Source: Alphaproteobacteria bacterium
GTDB lineage: Bacteria > Pseudomonadota > Alphaproteobacteria > Micropepsales > Micropepsaceae
DNA: 5,812 bases
Assembly: GCA_025935155.1 (NCBI GenBank)
Contig: JAICVV010000146.1
Location: forward strand, 1-5,812
Reading direction: 5' to 3'
Below are positions 1 through 5,237 of this stretch, piece after piece. The position numbers and the translations under genes were made by a program. The notes under the pieces are model-generated. The model was not told the origin of the DNA and did no database searches. It saw nothing but the letters and a program-made list of their open reading frames with translations. Positions within the stretch are counted from its first letter, which is position 1. Each line of letters opens with the position of its first letter.

Positions 1-166
1 GCTCGCGCCGCCGCCGCTCGAAACGCCATTCGATCTGCGTGGCAAAGAGCGCGCCGACGGTTGCGAGAATCGCGCCAAGCACGATCGCGCCGACCGTGCT
101 GAAATTGGAGAGGAAATCGTAAGCGCCAGGATCGAGTTTCACCGCGTCTCCCAAAGCATCAGACAT
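1..166 (-). CDS. Small membrane protein, 5' part only (runs off left edge)
   Basis: An open frame begins at an ATG at 166-164 and continues to the left edge, giving 55 visible codons. The peptide starts MSDALGDAVKLDPGAYDF and then has one clear hydrophobic segment, about residues 25-43 (VGAIVLGAILATVGALFA), followed by a positive stretch ending in a run of arginines (FERRRR). That arrangement suggests a single-pass or multi-pass inner membrane protein with the arginines on the cytoplasmic side. The next in-frame codon upstream that matters is the TGA of the sulfotransferase at 214-212, and no other start codon lies between, so this ATG is the only candidate. A GGCGGG just before it is a poor ribosome binding site. 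The gap to the sulfotransferase is 45 nt, so the two may be cotranscribed. I do not recognise the family, and too little is present to assign a function. Confidence 0.5.
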   Translation of the reverse strand, partial: MSDALGDAVKLDPGAYDFLSNFSTVGAIVLGAILATVGALFATQIEWRFERRRRE

Positions 167-211
167 CCCGCCACGATCGCCAGGAAGATATAATCCGCTG
201 GCGTTGCCGTT

Positions 212-964
212 TCATGGCCCCCTGCGGGCCGTTTCCAAGGATAGATCGCCCTCATACGCCCAGTGCATAAGACCGTTTTTCTCCAGATATTCGCTTACTT
301 CGGACGGGTTCGAGAACCGCGACACGATGTTGTAGGAGGCACGCCCTACCGTGTCCTTCAACTCCGGTGCCGGACCACTGGCCTTCAGGAAGACAATGAG
401 TCGTTCGAGCATGAGAAGATTATTCAGCTCATCGTACCGAATGAAGAAATATCTCTGCCCAGTTTCGTTCAGTATGCGGATCGTATTATGGAAAAACTGC
501 AGGTACCTTTGCGTCGATCTTGCAAACTGTTCCGCGTGGAAGATGATTTTCGGCCGTTCTGAGGTTTTGGCATTCCATGTCTCTGTCTCGATGGCTACCA
601 GCTGAGACGAGTAGCGCGCAAGCGCGTTCGGACGAAAAAGCACGATTTTGCTCGTGTTATCGTCTCTTAAAAGATATTCGAGTGCTTCGCGGCTGTGGCC
701 ATCGAAAATCTTGAATCCGATGCTTTTTCGCCCGCCTGTCATTGTGTAAATGCGTTCCAAGAGCGCTAACGGATCGCGGCGGCGCAGATTGAGGAATTCG
801 CCCGCCAAACGTTTCCTTTCCTCCCGCCGGCAGCCAGGGGCCCGGAACTGAACGCGCTTAGAATGAAAGATTTCTCCATGGCAGAGAATATCTGCATGCC
901 GCGAGAGATAGGAGCACAGGTGCGAGGAGCCGGTTCGAGGGGCAGCGATAAGGACGAAGCGCAT
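212..964 (-). CDS. PAPS-dependent sulfotransferase (Stf0/NodH-like type)
   Basis: This 250-residue protein probably moves a sulfuryl group from PAPS to a carbohydrate or lipid acceptor in the cytoplasm. The 5'-phosphosulfate-binding loop is at residues 6-16 (IAAPRTGSSHL), directly at the N terminus as usual for small bacterial sulfotransferases. The 3'-phosphate-binding motif is at about 107-120 (IVLFRPNALARYSS), with R111 and S119 at the typical eight-residue spacing. CHGEIF (28-33), IGFKIF (82-87) and FIRYDEL (174-180) are the kind of blocks shared by Stf0, NodH and related polysaccharide or glycolipid sulfotransferases. The length is normal. ATG at 964 is the only sensible start because the PAPS loop follows at once; a weak purine-rich GAGAAAGAA lies before it. 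The coding sequence looks clearly less GC-rich than the neighbours, suggesting transfer. The acceptor molecule cannot be deduced. Confidence 0.85.
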   Translation of the reverse strand: MRFVLIAAPRTGSSHLCSYLSRHADILCHGEIFHSKRVQFRAPGCRREERKRLAGEFLNLRRRDPLALLERIYTMTGGRKSIGFKIFDGHSREALEYLLRDDNTSKIVLFRPNALARYSSQLVAIETETWNAKTSERPKIIFHAEQFARSTQRYLQFFHNTIRILNETGQRYFFIRYDELNNLLMLERLIVFLKASGPAPELKDTVGRASYNIVSRFSNPSEVSEYLEKNGLMHWAYEGDLSLETARRGP

Positions 965-1084
965 CGTTATTCTTTCTCGCAGTAGCGCATCGGCCTGAGC
1001 ATTGGTCAGACTTCTCTTGCGCGTGCACCCCCTTCAAGCAGCAGTACAGTGCATTGCCGTGACAGCGGATGCGCGTTTGCGGAA

Positions 1085-1133
1085 GGAAGTGGGAGGCCTC
1101 TGTTGCCCCGTGCCCCGGCGAAGCGGCGCTTGC
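1085..1133 (-). repeat. Degenerate second copy of the tmRNA 3' structural element
   Basis: This 49-nt stretch is a diverged direct repeat of 1164-1219, the 3' end of the tmRNA coding piece. By eye roughly four in five aligned positions agree. Shared exact runs are a 10-mer (1099-1108 matching 1184-1193), GTGCCC, and GCGCTTGC (1126-1133 matching 1212-1219). The 9-bp stem of the true copy (1174-1182 with 1197-1205) is not preserved here, so the copy has probably lost its fold. It may be a duplication relic, an extra element of a longer tmRNA, or a scar of integration at ssrA. Confidence 0.7.
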
Positions 1134-1142
1134 GCCGTTCGC
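1118..1142. other. Strong hairpin inside the degenerate tmRNA copy
   Basis: Two 5-bp blocks pair perfectly (1118-1122 with 1138-1142, and 1124-1128 with 1133-1137), with a one-base bulge at 1123 and a 4-nt loop. It lies just beyond the tmRNA coding piece on the minus strand and could act as a 3' processing or stop signal. No U-tract follows on either strand, so it is not a standard intrinsic terminator. Confidence 0.45.
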
Positions 1143-1163
1143 AAATAAGGTATCGGTGAGGGC

Positions 1164-1341
1164 GGAAGCAAGTGGGGAGGGCTTCTGTTGCCCGGTGCCC
1201 TCCCCGAAACCGCGCTTGCCTAATTAGGCAGCGAGGGCCATTTCATTATCGTTGGCACCTGTACGATTAGCCCGATAACGGCGGATACCATACCGGACGA
1301 AAGGTCAGCCTTTACACGTCTGTCGATCCTGTTTCGGCCCC
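1164..1341 (-). ncRNA. ssrA: tmRNA coding piece
   Basis: It begins GGGGCCG (1341-1335), the 5' strand of the acceptor stem, and passes through GGATCGAC to the tag frame at 1256-1224. The tag stop codon sits inside a 12-nt palindrome (1218-1229). After it comes a pseudoknot-like element: a 5-bp outer stem (1215-1219 with 1168-1172) enclosing a perfect 9-bp stem (1197-1205 with 1174-1182) with a 14-nt loop containing GGGCAACAGAA. The 3' end is placed after this element but could lie farther downstream, even past the second copy at 1085-1133. Confidence 0.85.
1224..1256 (-). other. ssrA: tmRNA proteolysis-tag reading frame (ANDNEMALAA)
   Basis: The frame reads GCC AAC GAT AAT GAA ATG GCC CTC GCT GCC TAA. 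With the alanine carried by the tmRNA itself the full tag is AANDNEMALAA. The first five residues AANDN match the SspB-alpha-binding start of alphaproteobacterial tags such as that of Caulobacter, and the ending ALAA matches the ClpXP/ClpAP degron of E. coli. At 11 residues it equals the E. coli tag and is shorter than the Caulobacter tag. The six bases before the resume codon (ACAGGU) keep A at -4 and G at -3 of the E. coli UAGUC determinant. Confidence 0.9.
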
Positions 1342-1361
1342 GTGTCTCCAGATTGGAGAGA
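1342..1361 (-). other. Intervening segment removed from pre-tmRNA
   Basis: Twenty bases separate the CCA end of the acceptor piece from the 5' G of the coding piece. They contain a perfect 6-bp inverted repeat, TCTCCA with TGGAGA, around a 3-nt loop. In the precursor this hairpin would cap the acceptor stem. By family knowledge the segment is excised during maturation to give two RNA chains. Confidence 0.85.
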
Positions 1362-1443
1362 TGGTGGAGCCGCCGGGTACCGCCCCCGGGTCCAGTCCGC
1401 TTATTACGCAGCCGTTTATCGTCATAGTCCGGGCGAACCCGAA
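1362..1443 (-). ncRNA. ssrA: tmRNA acceptor piece
   Basis: The piece ends in the encoded CCA at 1364-1362. Just inside lies the 3' acceptor-stem strand CGGCUCC (1372-1366), then a T-stem CCGGG/CCCGG. The T-loop between them reads GGCGGUA, not the usual UUCRANN, so the loop pairing should be checked. The 5' end starts with a 6-bp hairpin capped by a UUCG loop (1428-1443), followed by CUAUGACG and GCGUAAUAAGC. The estimated 5' end at about 1443 agrees with a start 8 nt downstream of the -10 box. Confidence 0.85.
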
Positions 1444-1450
1444 CACCCCA

Positions 1451-1480
1451 AATATAGCCTCTGCCGGTTAAGATTTGAAG
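1451..1480 (-). promoter_or_regulatory. Predicted sigma-70-type promoter of ssrA
   Basis: TATATT (1456-1451) is a good -10 box and CTTCAA (1480-1475) a fair -35 box, 18 bp apart. Transcription would begin around 1444-1443, which matches the first helix of the acceptor piece. The -35 box lies in the last codons of the HpnL-like gene, whose stop is at 1470-1468. The tmRNA therefore can be made independently of that gene. Confidence 0.6.
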
Positions 1481-2430
1481 CGGCCCGGCAGGGCGCGGCC
1501 TTCTGCCCATTGCCAGGAGGGCAGGACAAAGCCGGCCAGCAGCAGGTCGCGGGCGCGGCGGGCGAGAGAGAGAGCCAGAGCGGCGCCGGGCGAGAGGCCG
1601 AACAGCCCGCAGAGCAGCACGTAGCCGCCCTCCTGAATGCCCAGCGCTCCCGGCACGAAAAACGACACCGCTCGCAGCGCGCCGACAAGGCTGTCGATCA
1701 CCAGCGCCGGCGCAAACGGCACGCTCCGGTGCATCAGCCAGAATACCAGCCATGTTTCGCCGGCGCCCAACAGCCAGCAGAGAAAGTGCACGAATGCGCT
1801 TTTGCGGATCGCGCCGCGCCGCGCAGTCATTTCGCGAAAGGCTGTGCTTGCTTCGCGATGAAACTTCGCCAGCGTGGGCCAGTGGCGAAACAGCCGTGCC
1901 GTAATACCCGCCATCCACCCGGCCGATCGTTGCTGCAGCCATCCGGCAATCACCGCTGCGCAAATCACCATCGCAATGACGGCGCTGACGCCGGAGAGTC
2001 GCGGCCTGAACCATGCCAGCAATGCAAGACCGGCAAGAATGTACGGCACCTTGGCCGCGAGCTCGAGGATGAGATCGAGCAAAGTCGAGGTGCCGGCCCA
2101 TTCCGCAGACGCGCCGGAAAGCACCAGCGCGCGCGCGCCGATGACGTAGCCGCCCACCTGCGAGAAGGGCAGCGCCTCGGCGGAGGCATCTCGCACGGCT
2201 CGAGCCCAAATGAAATGTGCGAGGCTGGGGCGGCCGGCGCCGCGGCCAACGATCCACCAGGCCGTTCCCAGCAACGCCATAATGGGAACGTGCGCAACGG
2301 CGATGATCAGCAAACCCGTGAGGCCCAGCGCGGCGAGCGCGTCGATGAGCACGGGAATCCCGGCATGCAGCACCAGAACGACAACGATCGCCGCGCCCGC
2401 AATGAAGGCAGCAACGGCGACAGGCTTCAT
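1468..2430 (-). CDS. hpnL: HpnL-like integral membrane protein (LPG-synthase transmembrane-domain family)
   Basis: This 320-residue protein is almost entirely hydrophobic, with about seven or eight membrane segments (clear ones near residues 4-22, 34-58, 122-140, 148-165, 212-232 and 262-280). The family signatures seen are SAEALPFSQVGGYVIGAR (83-100), VPGALGIQEGGY (259-270) and SLARRARDLLL (288-298). These resemble the membrane half of lysylphosphatidylglycerol synthase and especially HpnL, found in hopanoid gene clusters and thought to move or modify envelope lipids. There is no lysyl-transferase domain. No hopanoid gene is visible nearby, so the HpnL name rests on motif recall only. The ATG at 2430 is chosen because it overlaps the sulfotransferase stop as ATGA; the frame stays open another 27 codons upstream, but those lie in the sulfotransferase gene and do not look like membrane protein. 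Confidence 0.75.
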   Translation of the reverse strand: MKPVAVAAFIAGAAIVVVLVLHAGIPVLIDALAALGLTGLLIIAVAHVPIMALLGTAWWIVGRGAGRPSLAHFIWARAVRDASAEALPFSQVGGYVIGARALVLSGASAEWAGTSTLLDLILELAAKVPYILAGLALLAWFRPRLSGVSAVIAMVICAAVIAGWLQQRSAGWMAGITARLFRHWPTLAKFHREASTAFREMTARRGAIRKSAFVHFLCWLLGAGETWLVFWLMHRSVPFAPALVIDSLVGALRAVSFFVPGALGIQEGGYVLLCGLFGLSPGAALALSLARRARDLLLAGFVLPSWQWAEGRALPGRFKS

Positions 2431-3665
2431 GCCGCGATGGGAATTTTTAGGGCCTTTTGGGTTTGCCAGAGGGGCGATTCGCGCTGGATGTCGAAGTGCT
2501 CCATATAGCATTCAAAGCGGTCGCGCAGGGCCCCGCTGTAGAAGCCGAATTCCTCCAGGCTGTATTGGTGGTTCGCCGGAGGCGCCGCTGAGAGAAATCT
2601 GCGCATGCTGTCCCGCGCCGCTTCGCTGAGCGGCAGGCCGAAGTGCCGGTACAGCATTTCCGTCTGCTTCAGCGGCTCACGCGCAAAATCCGTATAACGA
2701 AGGTGGAAAATCCGCCGGTCCGTCTTCGACCGCTCGATCATGGTGTCCGCGCCTTCAATGAGGCGCGCCAACACCTGCCGGCCGATGTCCTCCTTGTTGA
2801 TCTGCCGGGTGAAGGGGCGGCGCACCACTTCGGTAAGTTTCGCCGCGGATGCAATCACCCGCAGTGGATCGCGATGCACGAAAACGATTCCGCAGTCGGG
2901 ATAAATTTGCTCGATCGCATTCAGCGCGTGAACGTGATCCGGGCATTTCAAAACCCAGCGTCCGCCGCACGCCTGATGCTGCAGGTGCTGTAGGAATCGT
3001 TTGTGGAATCGGTAAGCGGGGATGTGGCCCGTCGCATCGATCCACAGCTGGTACGAAGGCACGCGGTAAGTCATTTCATAACGCAGGCTTTGGAACACCT
3101 GCGCGGTGATCTCGGTGCATTCCTGCGGCGAGTCCGCCGACAGGGGATGCAACGCTGCCATCTCCGGCGCGAGGTGCTGAAAGATGCGCAGTTGCCGGTC
3201 AACGTTTTGCCGGCGGCGATCGCGGCGCCTGCCCGGATAGGGTGAGATGGTTTGCCAACAGCGTGGTACCCGAAGCGACGAATCGGCGGTCAGCAGCGAG
3301 TGAAACAGGCTGGTGCCGCTGCGGGGCAATCCCGTAACGAAAATCGGCCGCTCGATTTTCTCCCGAAGGATGTCTGCGTCGCGTTCTTCCTCGGCCTCGA
3401 ACCGCAGCAGGTTGGAAAGGCAGCGCAGCACATCCCATTGTGCTGCATAGCGGCCGAACAGACTGAGATCGGCCTCTGCTTCACAGCATTCGAGCAGCAG
3501 GCGTAGCGCAGACACAAACGATGCATCCCGGAATTCGCGACGTCCGCTCCGGCGCAAGGCAGCAGCCAACAGTGGTTCGGCATCGAGCCGCGCGTTGCCA
3601 ACGCCTATTGCACCGGCGGCCCGATCCAGCATCGGAAGAAGGCGGTCTGGAGTCGGCAGGGCCAT
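2427..3665 (-). CDS. PAPS-dependent sulfotransferase (Sulfotransfer_3-like)
   Basis: The 412-residue protein has an N-terminal alpha-helical region of about 105 residues and then a sulfotransferase domain. The 5'-phosphosulfate loop is IFVTGLPRSGTSLFHSLL (108-125). The 3'-phosphate motif is VFVHRDPLRVIASAA (261-275), with R265 and S273 at the normal spacing. WVLKCPDHVHAL (237-248) is the block typical of this subfamily, and NHQYSLEEFG (365-374) is the usual C-terminal element. The sulfate acceptor is unknown; the long N-terminal region is seen in many uncharacterised bacterial members. The gene overlaps the HpnL-like gene by 4 nt (ATGA), which points to coupled translation and a shared envelope substrate. 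I chose ATG at 3665 because GGGAAC precedes it; a GTG seven codons upstream (3686) is possible but has no ribosome binding site. Confidence 0.85.
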   Translation of the reverse strand: MALPTPDRLLPMLDRAAGAIGVGNARLDAEPLLAAALRRSGRREFRDASFVSALRLLLECCEAEADLSLFGRYAAQWDVLRCLSNLLRFEAEEERDADILREKIERPIFVTGLPRSGTSLFHSLLTADSSLRVPRCWQTISPYPGRRRDRRRQNVDRQLRIFQHLAPEMAALHPLSADSPQECTEITAQVFQSLRYEMTYRVPSYQLWIDATGHIPAYRFHKRFLQHLQHQACGGRWVLKCPDHVHALNAIEQIYPDCGIVFVHRDPLRVIASAAKLTEVVRRPFTRQINKEDIGRQVLARLIEGADTMIERSKTDRRIFHLRYTDFAREPLKQTEMLYRHFGLPLSEAARDSMRRFLSAAPPANHQYSLEEFGFYSGALRDRFECYMEHFDIQRESPLWQTQKALKIPIAA

Positions 3666-3714
3666 TCCGTTGTTCCCGCGTGGCACAGGGGAAAGCGCCC
3701 GAAAACTTTAGCGC

Positions 3715-3742
3715 ATATCCTTAGGAATACGTCACAGGATAT
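3715..3742. promoter_or_regulatory. Inverted repeat in the divergent intergenic region (candidate operator)
   Basis: ATATCCT (3715-3721) and AGGATAT (3736-3742) form a perfect 7-bp inverted repeat with a 14-nt centre. The region between the sulfotransferase and the cytochrome gene (3666-3796) must carry promoters for both directions, and this is its only clear symmetric element. I see no consensus -35/-10 pair for either gene, which fits regulator-dependent promoters but does not prove them. Confidence 0.35.
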
Positions 3743-3786
3743 TTTGGTTGCCTGTTTGCCTGAAATTCCTTTCACTTGACTTGCGC

Positions 3787-3792
3787 AGGGGG
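3787..3792 (+). promoter_or_regulatory. Ribosome binding site that fixes the cytochrome start
   Basis: AGGGGG ends 4 nt before the ATG at 3797. The alternative TTG start at 3776 has no such site, so the ATG is preferred. Confidence 0.6.
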
Positions 3793-3796
3793 CGGG

Positions 3797-4657
3797 ATGC
3801 GGCAGTTCTGGAAGTGGGGTGCAATCGGGGTAAGCGTCATCGTAATCGTGGCGCTGGCCGCGGGCGCCTATGTCTACATTGCTTCCGAGCAGATCATCGC
3901 GCAGCGCTATCCGCTTTCGTCATCGCATATCCACGCTTCGACGGATCCTGAAGTCATCGCGCTTGGCGCGCATCTGGTACGCCCTTACGGCTGCGCGGAT
4001 TGCCATCGCCCCAATCTGCAAGGGACTTACATCGCCGATTTCGGCATGCGCTCGCGCAACCTCACCCGCCTGGCGCAAACATTGTCGGATGCCGATTTCG
4101 ATCACGCCATCCGCAGGGGCGTGCGGCCGGACGGGACGAGCATCGCCGAGAGCATGCCCTCGGATTCCTTCCAGTACATGCCGGATCGCGATGTCACCGC
4201 AATCGTCTCCTACATCCGCTCGCTGAAACCGGCAGGGCCGGACATTCCGCCGCCCAGTTACGATCTGAAGACGCGTTGGGACGTTCTGCGTGGCACGAAA
4301 AAAGTCGTGCAAGCCTGGTTCCCGTTGCAGCGGCCTGCGATTGATGTCGGGCCTCGTTACGCGCGCGCCCGCGAGATGGCGATGAGCGCGTGCGGCGAAT
4401 GTCACGGCACCGCGCTTGAGGGCCAGGGTGGGCCGCCGCCGTCCCCGCCCAATCTGACGATTGTGGCCTCCTATGAACGCGCAGATTTTCTCAAGTTCAT
4501 GCGCACCGGCAAAGCCGCAGGAAACCGCGAGCTGCCGATGATGTCGGCAGTGGCGCGGGTGCGCATCAGTCACCTGAGCGATGCCGAGCTGAACGCCCTG
4601 TACGATTACCTCTCTGCCCGGGGCCGTAAACTCACCGGCATGGCTGGCCCGCATTGA
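3797..4657 (+). CDS. Membrane-anchored dihaem cytochrome c
   Basis: This 286-residue electron carrier has an N-terminal uncleaved anchor (about residues 8-28, AIGVSVIVIVALAAGAYVYI) and then two class I cytochrome c domains in the periplasm. Haem 1 is bound at CADCH (C66, C69, H70); M120 or M128 in SMPSDSFQYMPDRDV is the likely sixth ligand. Haem 2 is bound at CGECH (C199, C202, H203), with M248 or M249 in ELPMMSAV as the likely ligand. Each domain ends with the usual helix (AIVSYIRSL and ALYDYLSARG). The layout resembles cytochrome subunits that pass electrons from periplasmic dehydrogenases to the respiratory chain. No dehydrogenase or oxidase gene is adjacent, so the partner is unknown. It is read away from the sulfotransferase, and no terminator follows because the brn promoter overlaps its stop codon. 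Confidence 0.9.
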   Translation: MRQFWKWGAIGVSVIVIVALAAGAYVYIASEQIIAQRYPLSSSHIHASTDPEVIALGAHLVRPYGCADCHRPNLQGTYIADFGMRSRNLTRLAQTLSDADFDHAIRRGVRPDGTSIAESMPSDSFQYMPDRDVTAIVSYIRSLKPAGPDIPPPSYDLKTRWDVLRGTKKVVQAWFPLQRPAIDVGPRYARAREMAMSACGECHGTALEGQGGPPPSPPNLTIVASYERADFLKFMRTGKAAGNRELPMMSAVARVRISHLSDAELNALYDYLSARGRKLTGMAGPH

Positions 4658-4681
4658 CATTTATCTTTTCGTAACTACAAT
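4654..4681 (+). promoter_or_regulatory. Consensus promoter of the brnT/brnA locus
   Basis: TTGACA (4654-4659) is a perfect -35 box and includes the stop codon of the cytochrome gene. TACAAT (4676-4681) is a one-mismatch -10 box after a 16-bp spacer. Transcription would begin at about 4687-4689, at or inside the brnT start codon (4685-4687), so any brnT message would be leaderless or start at a later codon. In known brnTA systems BrnA binds and represses its own promoter, so this is the expected operator area. Confidence 0.75.
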
Positions 4682-4684
4682 CAA

Positions 4685-4963
4685 ATGAAGATCGAATTCG
4701 ACCCGATGAAGAGTGAGCGTAACGCCCAAGCGCGGTCTGCCCTTCGCATTGATGGAGGATTTCGACTTAGACAGCGCATGAGTCGTTGTAAATAACCGGG
4801 AGGTTATGGCGAAGTCCGCTATCGCGCCGTCGGTCCATTGAAAGGCGAGGTCGTGGCGGTCGTGTTTACAATGCGCGGAGATGTGGTTCGGGTAATTTCG
4901 CTTAGGCTTGCCAATCGTAAGGAACGTCAAAACTATGAAGAGGAAACATCGAAGCGCCGCTGA
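4685..4963 (+). pseudogene. brnT: BrnT-type toxin pseudogene (two frameshifts and a nonsense codon)
   Basis: BrnT toxins are RelE-like ribonucleases of about 90 residues. The first frame gives MKIEFDPMKSERNAQA, the usual BrnT start, and then meets TAA at 4793-4795. At about 4730-4735 the homology moves to the +1 frame, which reads RGLPFALMEDFDLDSA, a TGA at 4779-4781, then VVVNNRE. Near 4797-4803 it returns to the first frame and runs YGEVRYRAVGPLKG, then VAVVFTMRGDVVRVISL and ANRKERQNYEEE to the stop at 4961-4963. So there are one extra base, one missing base and one in-frame stop; the total length remains 92 codons, normal for the family. The last part of the protein is well kept, suggesting recent decay. 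The end overlaps brnA by 29 nt, as in intact loci. No functional toxin can be made without recoding. Confidence 0.85.
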
Positions 4964-5210
4964 GATGCCTGATTCGGAAAACCCGGAATGGACCGACCGC
5001 GATTTTGCCGAATCCAAGCGGATCTGGGAAATTCCTGAACTCATGCATCTTTCCAAACGCAAGCCTGGCGAACGGGGTCCGCAAAAGGCGCCGACCAAGC
5101 AACAGGTAACGCTAAGGCTCGATCGTGACGTTGTGGAGCGCTTTCGCTCCACAGGTCCCGGCTGGCAAAGCCGCATCAACGATGCGCTGAAAAAGGCGAG
5201 AGTGGGATAG
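4935..5210 (+). CDS. brnA: BrnA-type antitoxin (ribbon-helix-helix)
   Basis: BrnA antitoxins bind and neutralise BrnT and repress the brnTA promoter as dimers. The 91-residue protein begins MKRKHRSAAEMPDSENPEWT; the DxENPEWT block is a family hallmark. The N-terminal half should contact the toxin. The C-terminal half is a ribbon-helix-helix DNA-binding fold: strand KQQVTLRLD (55-63), first helix DVVERFRST, then GPGWQSRINDALKKA (74-88), where GxGWQxRIN is typical of BrnA. ATG at 4935 was chosen because AAGGAA lies 10 nt before it and the peptide from there matches the family; ATG at 4965 (just after the brnT stop) and an earlier start at 4908 are less likely. The gene is intact although its partner is broken, so it now appears to be an orphan regulator. 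Confidence 0.88.
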   Translation: MKRKHRSAAEMPDSENPEWTDRDFAESKRIWEIPELMHLSKRKPGERGPQKAPTKQQVTLRLDRDVVERFRSTGPGWQSRINDALKKARVG

Positions 5211-5237
5211 AGTAGGAGCGGAGAATCGAATCCGCCC

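Larger units (their letters stand above)
965..1163. other. Spacer between ssrA and the Stf0-like gene
   Basis: This 200-nt spacer has no credible protein gene. It holds the degenerate second copy of the tmRNA 3' element (1085-1133) and a strong hairpin (1118-1142). In the part nearest the sulfotransferase (965-1084) I see no convincing -35/-10 pair and no U-tract terminator on either strand. Confidence 0.7.
1164..1443 (-). ncRNA. ssrA: Two-piece, circularly permuted tmRNA (alphaproteobacterial type)
   Basis: This RNA gene rescues ribosomes stalled on broken messages: it enters the A site charged with alanine, supplies a short reading frame, and marks the released protein for proteolysis. The gene order is permuted: the acceptor piece (3' half of a normal tmRNA, ending in CCA at 1362) comes first, then a 20-nt spacer, then the coding piece starting GGGGCCG at 1341. 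GGGGCCG pairs over 7 bp with CGGCUCC before ACCA, including a G3-U70 pair, the alanine identity element of AlaRS. The coding piece carries the conserved GGATCGAC of the D-arm region and a tag frame ANDNEMALAA ending in TAA. Mature ends at 1443 and 1164 are estimates, from the promoter position and the last visible helix. A long reading frame crossing this region on the same strand is spurious. Permuted ssrA genes also occur in a few non-alphaproteobacterial groups. Confidence 0.93.

Noticed and set aside
1118..1142. The strong hairpin as an intrinsic terminator of ssrA
   Set aside because: No run of T follows on the minus strand (nor on the plus strand), so only a hairpin is reported.
1342..1443. 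A stand-alone tRNA gene ending in CCA at 1362
   Set aside because: There is no D-arm, anticodon arm or 5' acceptor strand upstream of the T-arm. The 5' strand is downstream at 1341-1335, as in a permuted tmRNA.
1220..2257. A 345-codon open frame on the minus strand across the HpnL-like gene and the tmRNA
   Set aside because: The product is a low-complexity arginine, alanine and glycine mix with no membrane or enzyme motifs, and it runs through the tmRNA. The frame at 1468-2430 carries the recognisable family motifs.
1342..2508. A 388-codon open frame on the plus strand
   Set aside because: It is antisense to the HpnL-like gene; the product is rich in R, Q, E, A and G with no recognisable domain, as expected for a GC-rich shadow frame.
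3920..4660. A 246-codon open frame on the minus strand
   Set aside because: It is antisense to the cytochrome gene, which has both CXXCH motifs and a membrane anchor in the plus frame.
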